From: Taeniopygia guttata
Taxonomy: Eukaryota; Chordata; Aves; Passeriformes; Estrildidae
Length of the DNA stretch: 64,000 bases
Assembly: GCF_048771995.1 (NCBI RefSeq)
Contig: NC_133026.1
Coordinates: 100,719,001-100,783,000, forward strand
Direction: 5' to 3'
A program made the position numbers and the translations under genes. The number at the start of each line of letters is the position of its first letter. Position 1 is the first letter of the stretch. This document shows, piece by piece, positions 25,301-40,300 of this stretch. The notes beneath the pieces were generated by a model. That model had not been told where the DNA came from, did not search any database, and worked only from the letters and a program-made list of their open reading frames with translations.

Positions 25301-28300
25301 CTGTCTTCCACAGAATGGGAATTTCAGTTCAGTACATCTTTATACAAAATTAAGATAAACAGAGGCCATTTCAGAAAAATATAAGAAAAAATACATGGAG
25401 TCCTCTAACAGTTATCTATTTGTACCGATTTTATAGGAATGAGAAATCTATGGCAGAGATACTGATATAGCTAGAAAAATGTAAAAGCAGAGGGAAAAAT
25501 ATTAAGAAGTAACAGTAACAAGCTGTGAAGAAAGTGTAACATGGTATATTGTGAAAAAAACCCGAACAACAAGCAATTGCTGTTAACAAGTTAGCAGCAA
25601 ACAATACATGACAGGATAATAAATAGTAAATTCAGGGTATCAATGTAGAGAAAAACAGCTCTTGCGGAATTTGTATTTTTGGAAAAAAAATGAAAAAACA
25701 TGGTTGAAGAAGGTTATTTAGTGATTCACAGTTGAAAAGTAATAAATTATTAAAAAATGTCAGTGAACCTCCTTAAAATGACTGTCAAATCACATTTCCA
25801 ACAACGAATTTAAAAACTGGCTTGGCTCTGAATCAGCACAATGCATTAAACAGGCTGAAGACAGCTAACACTACCACAACATTCAGTTTTGAACATAAGA
25901 GCTTCAGCCCACAGTATCCTATAGTTATTTCTCTCTGCACAACAATATGAGAGAAATCTATTTTTAATTATATAAAAGATGACTCAGCACTGAAAACATT
26001 CAGCTGAGAGACTGATGAGATAAAGTGGGTCAGTAGAAAAATAATCTGTGCACTTATCTTAGCAAATGACCCCAAAAAAATTATACGCCTAAAAACAAAA
26101 ATATGAAGCTGATTCTGTGGGGAAGACATCTTAGTTCTGAAAAGCACTGTGGAATCACTGTAACTAAACAATGGCACTTGAAAACATCTTGAGGTCACTG
26201 TAGCTGAATAACTGCATGAGAATCCAGTCATACAGAAATAGGCACATCAAAGAATTCCTGCCATGCCAACTGAAGACTCAAGCAGTGTGACATGCTTCCC
26301 TTTATTGGAGATCCTGAAGCCACAATATTGTTTACAGCTCCAGTACTGACTCATTTGAGAAACTAAAATATTTAATGCTTTAAAAAGATGATTTATAACT
26401 ATGAAAACACATAGGATGTAATCCCTCAATCGATTCAATTCCCTGAAGAGAAATGCCAGCAAGATCTTGCTTGTGATATTGAACTATCCAGCAGAAAAAT
26501 CCCAGATACCAGGTCAAACACACAGCAAAGGCAAAATGGCTGTAAGTTGTAGTTGAAGATGGAAATAAAGAAGTTTTTGACTATTTGAATCTTAAATCAA
26601 TTCTCAGTAAAATAATCTTTCATCCCCAAGTCAGTGAATAAGTACCACAAGTCCAGATGCTGGACTGCCCATGGCAAGCAGTAATGAAGTTTTAAAGGGC
26701 CCCATTCTACAGATCGTATTAGATTAGTAAATTCCTACAAGGAAAGTTACTCTAAGGTTTTAATCAATCATAACCTTTTCCTGTGTTCTTCTTTGCATCA
26801 CTTGAACATATCACCCAAACATAGTTCTCCAGCTTCTTTTAAACTTCCCAAAGGGTGTAAGAATGCAGATCTGAAAAGCTCTGAGGACTGCTCCCTTATT
26901 TCCCTTTTGCTTTGCTACAGAGGTCTCCAAGGGTTGCAAAACAATCAGTTTTCTAGACCTAGGAGATCTAGGAGTTCCCACCTGTATTGCCTGTGACATC
27001 TACAACCTGAATTCAGAGATTCTACCATAAAATGGTCAAAAGAATGACCTACAAAAATAATTTACCAAATCTGTAGACTAGTATCTAGCCTTCCCATTTC
27101 CTTGAGAAAAACAACTAGATACAATTGTACACTAATTTTTTTCTTAAATGCAATGAACTATGAAATGTTACACTTTAAGCACATCAGAGCAGCCAAGAAA
27201 TGCTCTACTTCAGTATACAAACATGAATACAGTAGTCTGAGGCAAAGGTACTATTAATGTCACTGACCATTTTCAACTTGCTTTTCCTCCTTTTAGAGAG
27301 CCACCAATAAATGTGACAAAGGCAAGTATTTCTACATGGAGGATTTTTTCATGTATCATTGCATCTGTACATCAAGTTGCCATCACACTAATGAGGGGAA
27401 TCCTTTTTATTTAAAAATAAAAAGGTTTTAAAAAGCTGACATACTTCAAACAGTCTTAAGGATCAAGCATTAGGGAACTGCATCAAAGGCCTTAAAATCA
27501 CTTAACCTACAACTACGTATATTTATTTTTACCTGAAACAATTACAGATGATCCTGGGTCAATAATTCCACTGTTTGGCCTCACACAGTATCGACGAGGT
27601 GCTGTGGTCTTCACTTTGAAGCATACTTTTCTATCTGATGGATTTCGTAGTTTAAGATTTGTAGTTACTACATCTGTAAAGGGACCTGAAAAAAAAGGTT
27701 GGTCTTTTTAAAATATACATGCATCTCTAGAGAAGAAATCTTTTTATACAGTACAAGTAACTCTTAAAATACATCTTGCTGCTAACAAACTGCTAAAAGC
27801 AAGTTAAATTATACACCTGTTAGGCACATACCCTGTGTTACATGCAAGAGTGCTCTATCACTTTAGTTATAACATTATACATTACAGCAATCAAGAACGC
27901 TTAAATATTACAACAGACTCAAGCTGCTGGCAACAAGTAGTTTATATATGTATATGCTATTCCTACCAAATCATTCTTAATATTTGAAATACCTAGAAGG
28001 TACTGGTCATATGCAAAAGTAAATTTTGCTGAATTGTTCTTCAGGAATAGAAGTAGCATATTCTTTGGAACTCTTTCAATTGTTTAGAGAAGAAAACACT
28101 GAGACTAAAACATAGTCAGTGCTCTTAAGATTTCAACTTCTGTTGGCTTCTGACCTACAGAGTTAACAGAACAAGGTATTAATCTCCTCTTTTAAACTCA
28201 AAATAAGCACGAGAGATGATACTCTGTTTATGCATGTACTCTAACTGATCCACAGAAAAGCAATAGTTGCTATTGTAGTTGAAGCTGCTATATTTATGTA

Positions 28301-31300
28301 TTCAATGCAGTGTACTCTCTAAACTGTATTTGTGTTAAACCTTCAGGACAGAAATTCTTTCCAAGTCTGGACAAGAGGCATAATTCTAATATCAAGCAGC
28401 AAAAGGACATCCAGCAGAGATCATCTTCATGCAATGCCACACAGTAACAGCACAAAAAATAAGGTTCACAGCATTCTGAGCAGTGTTCATCTCCCTTATG
28501 TTTGTGTCATCTGAAAGCAAGATTGCAAGGGCTCGAGAAAAATTGTGTTTCATATGAACATGAAATTTATTCAAGAATATTCCATGTGTACACTAAGAAC
28601 CTTCTTTATAGTTCTTTAAAACTACACATTAAATAACTACAAAATTTTTATCAGTATTGAAAACACAACAACTTTTCCATTAAAAAGCTACAATGAAAGC
28701 AAACTTCAGATTAAACTGGATGAAAAATATAAGTGATACAAACAAGTGGTAAGGTACAACAAAACCATTAATTGCATGAGACATAGGAGGTCAGTTCAGA
28801 AAAGTCTGAACACCTTATTCCATAGAGGTGTCTGCACTTCTCTGAAGGAAAAAGCTCTGCCTGCTATCAAACACGTTACTACACTAGAGGGCTCACTATT
28901 TGACTGATGCCTTTATTTCTATAACTCGTTCCAAGTACTTGATTTTGAGAGAGCATTAAACAGTCCTAACACGAAACACCAAGATACAAATACAAAAAGA
29001 TTAAAAACAGAATCACTGAGAACCAGAACACTGATATGCAGATGAATATATATGTGAGCTACGTTTTACATTCAGTGAGGTTCTTTTGACAAAATAGGAA
29101 CTGGTATTATTTGTCTGAAACTTCACTTCTGATCTGACTTTATATGGTGGATGAAGTAAGTGATCCTCTCAATCCAGGCAAATTTGACACAGCCCCCAAG
29201 ATTTACAAAATTACTTTTATGTTTCTTGCCACTTCTCTCTCTGATGGTTCTTGCATGATCCAGTTGTCTTTAATTATAGAGGGAGAACCAAAAAAACTCT
29301 CTCATCCATACCACAAACTGAACTAAAACCAGGCAGTTGAATACTCTTCTCATTCTAAGACTGGTGATACACTCATAACACACCAAACATGTATTTTTTT
29401 TCAAGCTACACATACATTTTTGAGGAAGTTATTCTGGGAGTTTTACTAACAACCACCTAAGCTATTAGTCATCTAATAACAACGACTTTTGCAGTGCCCA
29501 GAGGCAAACAGCACCTTGAATCTGGCTTTCAAACTTGAGGGTTACTTTTTTTTAATTGCAACTCTAGGCAGCCTGAGGAGGTCTGTTTCTCAATCTTCTC
29601 AACAACTTTTACTAAGGACATCCTGCACAAAGGAAAAAAAAAATGACACTGTTCAGAGGCTCATTTTGAAAAGCACAGCCATCAAGAAAAGGAGCTATAC
29701 TATTCAAAGCCAGCTTGTTTCAAGACAAAGCAACAGTGAATTTATAAACTGATTCTTAAACTAAAATAAAAGATGTTCTGTTTCTTTTGAGACATGAAAG
29801 TTCTCCTCATGCCTGCCTTTTTAAAGTGTGCAATAATGAGATAGGATTCAATATATTCTTCAAATTACTCTGCTATTAACTGTCAGTTTCAACACCTCAG
29901 ATAATGCAAAGGAATCTGCTTTTCTTTCCCAGGTATATGAATGCAGTGACTTCCTTTGCATTTCCTGCATACTTCACAAAAAAAGCTTTTAGCTCGGGGA
30001 CATTTTTAAGAATCAGACATTTCTTTCAGAGGTGAGTGAAATCTTTTTCAAGGTCTAGAGGATGCTTATGACAGCTTTACCTTTCACCTGCTTTCTAAAA
30101 GCTTTAAAGAAAATAGCTGTATAAAGCCTCTCAAGTCTTGCAACCATCAGATTTAATAAATAGGTGGTAACAAATTGGTGCACAAAAGGAAGAGATGACT
30201 GAATTTCACTGTTCCTGCAGAACCCAGCTGTTTGGTAGTTTAGTGGCAAACCAACAGCATGGATCTGAGTATGGACAGATAGGAACAGACAAAAGGATAG
30301 TAAATCAGGAAAAAAAATCTAGTACCTTTCAGAGGAGCCACATGATCTAAAGTATTCTTCAAAAGCTTCAAAAAAGAAGCTGCAACACCTGAAGAAGATT
30401 CTAGAGTTCACTATTACGCAAACATAAGCACCACTACCTTTACAGGAGTGGGGAAATGAAGTACCAACTGGCATAACAGCCTAAGTGCAAAAGCCTAAAC
30501 TACGACAGTTCTTGAGGAAAAATGTGGGGCACGGGCAGAAGAACCAGGAAGGAGAAATGTTTGGATCGTACTACACAGACTGCATGTAAACAAGGAAAAG
30601 AACTGGCAAAGATGGATACAAACATGCTGCTCATGCACCAAAATGGACAAATGCACAGCGACTTCATGTCAGTGAATATTCAGCTACACCAAGGCAGCAT
30701 TATAATCTCAAAAATAGCATCTCACCGGCTGCTTGCATGACACTCGGGTCCAAGCAGATTTTTATTTAAGCATTTAAATCTCACACAGGCTTATGTCTAA
30801 CTGTACACACAGAAGCTGTGGTAATTCAACTAATAAAACCCTCAGGCTATATACCAATGTAACATGGTGTCTAATGACAAGAGGTCACTACTTTATAAAC
30901 CTGTAATCTCAATCCAATAACCTCTGGAAGTCAAGAGTTACTTCAGAGGGGACGGTGAGTTCAACAACTCTCTTAGTAGTGTAAATTCAAGACACCAATT
31001 ACAGCATCTTCCTGGAATAAAGGTTGTGAAAGTGCCAGTTTGTTCCAACTCATTTTGAATGGAGCAGTGACAATTCATTGCTCAAGTTTTCCTGTCACTT
31101 TGACTTACAAAGGAAAAGAAGGACAGACATCTGCCTAATCACACTCAGAAATACCAGACATATCCAAAAACCTTATGTGTTCAGTTTCTATTTCAGCTAT
31201 CTTGCAGTGCAGTCACCACACAACATTGATGCCGGGGTTGCCTCTGGCAACTACACAGCTTGGACTAGAGCAACTAGTGGGCAGGAAGAAATGCCATGAA

Positions 31301-34300
31301 TTCTGCAGAGCCAGTTTCTACTGCTGAAACAGTGCCAAGTTTCCCAGCTTGCCACAAGCTTGCCAGTTATACTGCAGTAAAACCAACATATACTTATTAC
31401 TGGATAGGGAGGAACTGTACAGAGATTTTTTTTCATCAGTGGTGTCATTTTCATTTCAAATTCAGGTCTCCATCACTGCCCCAGCTTCAAAACACATTTT
31501 TCTACCATCTGAGATGGTCAAACACCAGGGAAAAAATGAACACATCTTCCTAGTGTGGGAAGGAAAAGCTTAGATAAACCTCCACAGGCTCGGTACCCCT
31601 GAGAAAGGTGAGAGAAGGGGGCAGGTTTGGTCAACAAGAAGCTCCATTCAAAATTAGTAGGGCTGTCATAATGTACACAAAAAGCCTGTCTTAAAATACC
31701 ACCTCTACATAAAATTGTATAAGAAGGAATGATAATTTTATTAAATTACACAGTATCTTTGATAATTAGAAGGCAGATCACTTGTAGAGTTGTACAAAAA
31801 TGTGCATGCATTATTTAACAAAATCAACAACATTTTATGAAACAGCTTAAGTGTTAAGCATATCACCCGCTTCAATTTAAGACAATGAACTGCAGCTGCT
31901 ACAAAAGCCAGTATCTAAGTCGACTCTGCCAGAAAACATTCTAGTTCATGCATCGAATTAAAGTTTATTTAAGCTGTAAATAGACACAGCAAAGTGATAC
32001 TTTTATTGTTTTTAGATGTGGTTAAATGTAAGTACACATTAAAAAAGTACACAGACTACCAAAAGGAATCCAAACTCCTTAAAATGTGTTATAGTATTGA
32101 CTTAAAAAATATGGGGATTATATGCTTTAAGCGGAATGCTGTTTTTTAAAAGCTGCTGCATCACCTTTGAATTTCCAAGAGCACTTGAAACATACAGTAG
32201 ACTTCAATGCACCTTAACTAAAACAAACTCAGGGTAGATTTCTTTGGGTACACAATACAGTTGGATTGGGTAGACAAAGTAAACTCATTTACTGCATTTG
32301 ACAGTTTGAGCCCTAATAAATGAGAAATGGGCTCTAGTCAGCAGAATAGAAACTAATAGCAATATTGTAAACCAAGCAAGACAGATTTTGAGACGAAGTA
32401 AACTGACTTTCCACACAGACCTGAGAGCAACTCATTCTGCTAGAATCAAAAGAACAAAAGTAAAGGAAGAGTAAGTTAAATTAAGAAAGCACTGTGTAAT
32501 CTATATTTGTATGATGTTACATGGAATTTTTAAATTAGGCCAAAATAGAATTGTTTTTCTTTCCCGTCATTTGAATGGCTGTGGCTGGAAGGGACCTCTA
32601 GAGGACATCTGGCCCAAATTCCCTGCTCAAGCAGGGATACTGAGAGCCAGCCGCCCAGCACTATGGCCAGAAAGTTTCTGAACATGTGCAAGGATAGAGA
32701 CTATACAACCTCCCTGGACAACCCGTGCCACTACTTGGTCACCCTCAGAGTAAAAATGTGTTTTCTCACAGGAGGGAAGCTCCCATGTTCCAAGGTGTGC
32801 CCAATGCCTCTGGTCACCCTCACCGCACCTTCCCTTCAGGTATTTCATACATCAGTAAGATTCTCCCAAGCCTTCAGTTCTCCAGCCTGGAGTAGCCACA
32901 GCTACTCCAGCCTTTCCTCACAAGAGAGATGCTCCTGTTCATCATCTTCCTGGCCCTTCTCTGGACTCTCTCCATGGTGTCAATGTCTCTCCTGTACTGG
33001 AGAGCCCAGAGCTGCACCCAGCACTCCAGCTGTGGCCTCACCAGTGCTCAATAGAGGGGGAGGATCACCTTCCTCAACCTGCTGGCAACATTCCTCCTAA
33101 TGCAGCCTGGGACATCACTGGCCTTCTTTGCAGCAAGGGCACTTTCCTGGCTCATGATCAACTTGGTGGCCACTGGGATGCCCAGGGCCGTTTCTGCAAA
33201 GCTGCTTTCCCAGCTGGTCAGATCCCAACCTGCACTACTGCTTGGATGGTTGTTCCTCCCCAGCTGCAGAACTTTGCACTTTTTGTTGAACTTCACAAGG
33301 TTCCTGTCAGCTTGCCTGTCCACCTGCCAGCTCTCTCAGCACCCATGTGTGCATTCCACCAGAGTCCTTGGACTTAACTTACTATGTCTAGCTTACTTAA
33401 GTATTCCTTGACAAGATCATCTTCCACCAGAGGTACTGAAAGAAAGACATCTAAAAATGAGAAATACTTGTGTTCTGTAGCAAGTCAAAACTACCTTGAC
33501 TATTAGTTAAGGAAATCAATCTTAAAATATACACAAAGCACTTTATTGCTTAAAATCTAATTTATTCTTCTTTCTGAAAAAAGCATCACTGACACAAAAG
33601 AAACTGGGTGGAATTTGTTTATTTCCATAAATCCATTTTAGGAAATTAATATTCAGACCTCTATGAAAAAATCTGAAGAGAATATATAACATGCATTGCC
33701 ACTGAACATAAATAACTCCTTCCTCTTGAAATATCAGAACCATGACCATTCAAATACCTTCTCCAACTGAAAGAAAAATCCAAACTCTAACAAATCACCT
33801 ACATTAAAATTATTCATGGTCTGTGAAGCATAATAACTTAGGTTTCATGGATTAATACTTAAACATGAATATGAATGATCAGAAATAATCAGTGGATGAA
33901 AGTGAGAGATTAATTATACCTACAAATAACCATGGCTCTCAGGAAGATATTCATATATTAGAACAGCATTACAGTATCTTTCACTTCTTATTCTACCTTG
34001 GCACGTGAGAAACAGTTATGTTTTATCATCAACCTGCATGTAAATATAAAATGCAAAAGAGGCTTTATAAGAAAGCTGACACACCTCAATGTCCACAATT
34101 CCTGAGGGCTGATTCTAGGCTACCACTGTTTACAAGGGGTAACACCAGATTTTATCTAAGCTCCCCACAATGACATGCTGTCAGCATTCATGCTGCTGAT
34201 GTGTCTATCATAGATTTTTCTTTCTAAAAAACGCTGAGACAATACCCACTTTTTAATCCTAAAATAGCTCATCTTCCTCTGTCAAAGGGGCAGAGCTTGC

Positions 34301-37300
34301 ATATGGCTACACAGCTTATTAGAGGTGCTTGTGCAGATGCTGGCACGCACGATTTACTGGGGGCTGGTGTAAGAGAAATGGGAGCAGAAACCTTTTGCCT
34401 GCCATTCTGACAGAGAAAAGACAAAAATACAACATAGTGACATTTCAACACAGACAAAACATTTCCTTACATGTTTTTTCTGGATCAAAACTTTTTATTC
34501 ACTCCAGCTTGTGACTGAAATGTTGTTAGTAGCCAAGAAACCACAGTAAAAGTGCAATAAGCATCTACCTCAAGGGTAAAGTACAACCACAGATCATTAC
34601 CAGGAATTCTGATCAAAAAAGCATTATTTTTTTTATATATTAGATAAAATACAGACTAAATGTAGACTGTCCTGTATTTAATGTTAAATATGGGCAATGG
34701 TTTCTTTAGCCTTAACAACAACAAAACACCAGTAGTTTTAAGATGGTATAACATGGAATAACTTCATCCAAAGAAATTACTGCCGGTATTTAGCTCAAGC
34801 TTTAAAATCTAGCCGTCTAGGCCCAAGTCAGTCATATATGTCTATTCTTTATATTTTTCCTATTGCAAGAGTGCCATTACTAAAGGACAATCTGGTTGCT
34901 AAGATCAAAGGGATGCTTGTACCTTAAACTAAACCTCCATAATATCTTGAATTTCTTACTCACAATTTCGCTTTACTTGATTACATTGTATTCTTGCCAG
35001 AGACATATTAAAAGTATCCTAAAATTGGTAGCTCTTAATTCTACTGGGATAAAGTCTTCAGGATCTAATAATAAAGTATTATTCATACCAAAGCACTGCT
35101 GAAATAACAAGAACAGTAGAAATATTTCAATGGTGCTTAACTTGAACATTTAAACCATCAAATTATCCCCCCCAAAATCCTGAAGCGACTAATATATACA
35201 CACATTCTTTCAGTACAGATTTAGTTCAGTAAGGGTTAAACTCTTCCTGCTGGAGCAACTATTCTCTTTGCTTGCACAAGGCAGGATAACTAATGAGTTT
35301 AATATTTTCAGAGTTTCTTAGATTTCCAAAATACTAGCATATTTGATCAACAGAACTAAATAAACAAGTAACTTTTCCCTTTCCTTTCCCCTTTTAAACT
35401 TGCTTTGTATTTAACCTACTATAGCTTACCAGTGGTTTTGGTGATGCTGAAAAACCTAGATGTGCTGCTTAACATACTAAAATATCCAGCAGCTTAAAAT
35501 CCATATGCATAGTCATGTTAGAAATCTCCCATTGGATGCACCTAACTGCAACATACAAGATACTCTTCAAACACTATAGCAGTAATCAGAACACTTGTAA
35601 TCATCTCAGATGACAGCTGTAGTGGCACATAGAAAATCAGTGTTCCCACAGAAGACCTGTTCAAAAGCTCTTGCCTTTCCCGATGTGTTTCAAGAACTGG
35701 GTATCAGAGGCCAGACACAAACCTTTAACAGACCACCAAAGATCTTGCAGTTTTCACTTGGTTTCATTGCAAGCAGTATCCCAACAGTGTTAACAAAGTG
35801 ACTTTAAAAAGCAATCAAATTCACAAGTCTCCCAGCATGGACAATAGTCCAGAAAATTCTTAAAAAAAAAAAAAAAAAAAAAAAAACAACACACAAACAG
35901 TTTTATCTGTTGGATTGCTACATGGTATCCAACCTCATCTCCTAATACAGAGCCTGGTCAAAACAGACTTGTGTATCAGACATTAAAATCTCCTATAGAT
36001 AGGCCTAGCTGATACTGGACTGCCTCCCAAACACACCAAAAGATCACTGCAGTTTCAGGGTGACTTTTCAGTTTCTGGAAGCACAGGCCACTGGTCTCCA
36101 TTTCCCAAGCCACTGAAAGCCAAGTACAATAATTTCCTACAGTCACTTGGGTAAACAAACACCTCCTTCAAACAGAAGTTGCATTTAGTGAGTCTTGTCG
36201 ATCAGGCAGGATCACAAACTCCACGTCCTCATCAACTTCACATCCCAGTACTGAGCTGAGCTAATGCAGCCGCACTTCTCAGGACCAGTCAGGTCACTGC
36301 TACAGAGCAGCTGGAGATCCAGCCTGAGCTATAACATGGAATGTGCCTGGTGGATGGCTAGTGGACATTCAAATTAAAAAACCGAACAGTTTTTACTTTC
36401 AATGGGTCTACTATGTTTACTGGCCTTATTAGCACCATAGTGTTAAACATGATAAAATGTTAAATTAACATCATATCCCTATGGACTGGAAATACTAGGT
36501 TTATTTCACATATGGAGCAGTTAGTCCCACGTATATAATTTTTAAATTAATGGATATCCCTTTTTACAAAGGAAAAAAATTAAACATATCTCAGTCAAGC
36601 TATTCTAATGTCTTGGAATGTAACACAACACACCTGCTCCAGCTTAAGTATATAATTGTGTACTGTTAACGTCCTACCAAACTATTAAGAACACTGTAAA
36701 CTCATGACCTAGGAAAAACTTTCTGAAGTCCACATGAAACTAATAATTTTGTAAGATGGTATCTGATTAATTTAAAACTATTTTTGCCCACATAATTTTT
36801 AGAAGGTTGGTTCAGACTGACATGATTCAGATTCAGCCAAGTTTCTAATGATCTAAATACATTCATAACCACTTGAAGCAAATTCATTTTTCCACCAAGT
36901 GTATCCTTTAGACTAGATAGATTTTCTTTTCCCCAGTGCTTACCTTGCTGATGTATTTATAGATAGCAATCAGATCCCCTTTCAGTCTTCATTTTGCTAA
37001 GATTAACAAGCTAAAGCTATTCTACTTCTACTTCACTTGTGTTAATAAAGTTGTCTTTGCATCATTCCCATTTGGGTTCATTTATCTGACTAGGTGTTGC
37101 CAGGAATGCATTCAGATGAACCTTCATCAAAGCCAAAAACCTTGACATTAATACTTTCCTCACTACAAAATTACAGTCAAAATTACAGTCCTGTATTTGC
37201 CCCATTTTATGACTTGTCACATTCACAATAAACCCATGATTAAGTACTAGTCGCTAGTTTTACTTCTTTTTCATCACTCTTAAGAAAATGTTTTATTATT

Positions 37301-40300
37301 AGCACACATCCAATTATTTTTTGCATTCATCACATCTCCTAACCTTGCATTACCAGTGAGCTGTACCAGCATACTCCCACCCATACTAAGGTCATTAACA
37401 AAAAATGGATCAGACTTTCCTCAAAAATATATCAAAATGTATTGAAGACAAGGAGTTAGTGACAGTCAACATGGCTTTATCATGGTCAAATCAGGCCTGA
37501 CTAATCTAGATGTCCACTGTAGAAGTACCTGGACATCTGTACAGCCTTTAATATGGTCCCTCCCAACATTCTTACCCTTAAATTAGAGATATGTGTTTGA
37601 TGCATGAACTGTTAGATGGACAAGGAATTGCCTGGGTGGTTTGTCCAAAGAGTTACAGTCAATGCTGGAATGTTCAAGTGAAAACCAGCAACAAGTGGTA
37701 TCCATATCCCCCAGGGACGCATACTGGGACCAATATTACTCAGTGTCTTCATCAATGACACTGATGGTGGAAGTGACATCACCCTTGCCAAGTCTGCACC
37801 AAGTGACACCAGGTGAGCAATGCAGTGGCTTCACTGGAGGGAAGGGATGCCATTCACTGGGACCTTAACAGGAGTGAAAGGCAGCCCCATGGAATCTCAT
37901 GAGAGTCAGCAAGGCCAAGTGCAAGGTCCTACACATGGGTCAGGGCAATCCCCAGTATCACAGACAGAGAAGGTCTCAGATCAGACTCCCACATTCTACC
38001 TGGGACACTGCATTTTATTCCATGTTCCATCTACTTCAATGTCTTCATTCTTTCATCTACGGCTTTGCTTGTTACTGAGGCCAGACCAATTCAAGCACTG
38101 AAGTGTCAGAAAAAGATTTTAATCCAAGACCATATTTTGATAAACAAAGGGGAGAAAAGTTCTGACTTGACTATTTTTTAAATTTCATGCAAACACTTTA
38201 TTTTCTTCCTCTTCCATGTTTAATTAAAAACATGAAGTCCTACACCAGGATAATATTCAGCAACTATCTTAATTCACAAGACCTTGCTCATATAGGAATG
38301 AACTGAAAATATCTGTTTTCCTTTACATAACCATCTGATTCTAAATATATTCAAATACTAAAATGAAATATGACATATACATTGCTAAATAATTTTAAAT
38401 GCCAGGAAATAACCTTATACAATCCAAAACACTAAAAGGTAAGAGAAGCTAGAAGCCAAGACAACCGTGCCCCAAATAAAGTCTTACCACCTTAAGAAAA
38501 ACAAAGTTAGTAAAATTTTAACTTGCATTTATGCATTTTTATTTTCAAAAATACCACATCAGAAATTATCTTAGTAAAGTCATTTTGATGATTTTTTTCT
38601 TTTTAAAGAAATTAGCTTATACCCACTTATCAGGTTCACCTGACACCACAAGCCTTGTAAACTGACAACTTCCAAACTGCAAAGTGTAATACTTATATAG
38701 TTAGTCAGGGTTGGTTTTTCCACTTTTAATACAGTAAGTTCTCTTCCGAAACCTTTTCTATTTGAATTCATGGCTTATAAGGGAAGCATGTAAAACCCTT
38801 TAGTGACTGACAGTCACAAGGATCTGGTTAATAAACATCTTCCAAGGATGAAGAAAGTAAAACGTTCACAAACCATGGCCAGGCCAAAACAGGAACAAAT
38901 TATATTTCCACAATGGACAGTCAGTGCACTAAATATTCACATCTATTTACTGATGCAATAAAACAGCTCCTCTCAATCCTCTCAAACTTTCTACTTTCCA
39001 ACCTGGCCTTGAACAACAGTACACTGTTCATGCATAATACAGAAGGTCTTCATAATATTAATAAAAATGTCTTGTGGTGATCTAGAACACCTGTTTATGC
39101 TATCAACAAGCAGCATGAATAAGCACTTTATAGTAATTACAATGCAAAGGTGAAGCTTTTATACCAATCATTGGTAACACTAGAAGGACAAGATGTGAGG
39201 TTTGGATAGTGTTTCACTGTTTAGTGAAGCAACAGCAATATTAAGCAAAACAGAGCCCTAAGGTCTTTTGTCCTCAGGTAAAGGACAAAACTTTTCAATC
39301 TTCGCTACTGTATACCTCTGTCACCAAGGAAAATATTCCATTACTGAATCTTAAAACAAATGACAAACTAGTTCTGCCAAAATATAATCTTACACTATAA
39401 CACACCTGACTTCACAGATCAATGTAATTCCCTTTTTACGAGGCAGTTTTAAATACAGTCTAGTACAGTGGTAGAGATGATTGTGTAACATAATACCACC
39501 TAATAAAGCAACACCAGGTAAAAAACATTGTCTTTTTTTTTCTCAACACATTCCCACAAATCATCCTGTGCTCAATTTTCATTAATACGTATAATATAAA
39601 GAAAGTGAAATACTAACAAATACTATATTTGAGCTATGAAACAATGGATAGAAGTATACATATAGGAAGAACAAACTATGTCAATACAAGAATCACTTTT
39701 TTATTTAAAAGAAAAAAAAAGTCAGACTACATATTGAATACTGAGTCATTTTATTGCCATTATGCAATTCTCAGCCAGTAAAAATATTAACTTAAATGGA
39801 ACCATTTCAAAGCATCAGAAAGTCACAACTATATTAGTAATCACTTACAACCAGTTTTCCCCCTCTACACTCCCACTCTTTAGTTTCAAAAATGTTCCTG
39901 AATGAAGATACCAGAAAATTGACATCCCAATCACCATTTTTTTCTAACCTGTCTTAGAAAATTGGGACATCACAAATTTACTGGTCCTTTGAAGAGAGTG
40001 AAAACAGGCATAAAACTGGACATAATCAAGACACATACAAGTAAGGCAGTGAGATCACATTTGAGGACTTCAAACTCTGCCTACGCCAAAAGGCATTCTA
40101 GGCCAATTCTGGCAACAGACCTTGAGGGCAGGGGATGCATTTAACATTGCGCTATTTTTGCCTTTAAATTCCACCTTCTCGATTTGCAGCAACACATATC
40201 CTGTGGCTTTCAGCATTACCAATAGCAGTGTAGTGATTACAAAATAATCTACAGCAATACTTTTGTATTATTTAAAAGGTTGTTGAAATCTGCATTTCAG

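Noticed and set aside
39962-40144. 60-codon + strand ORF near 40 kb, considered as a LINE ORF fragment
   Set aside because: No CR1 landmark blocks were found around it, so I could not assign it.
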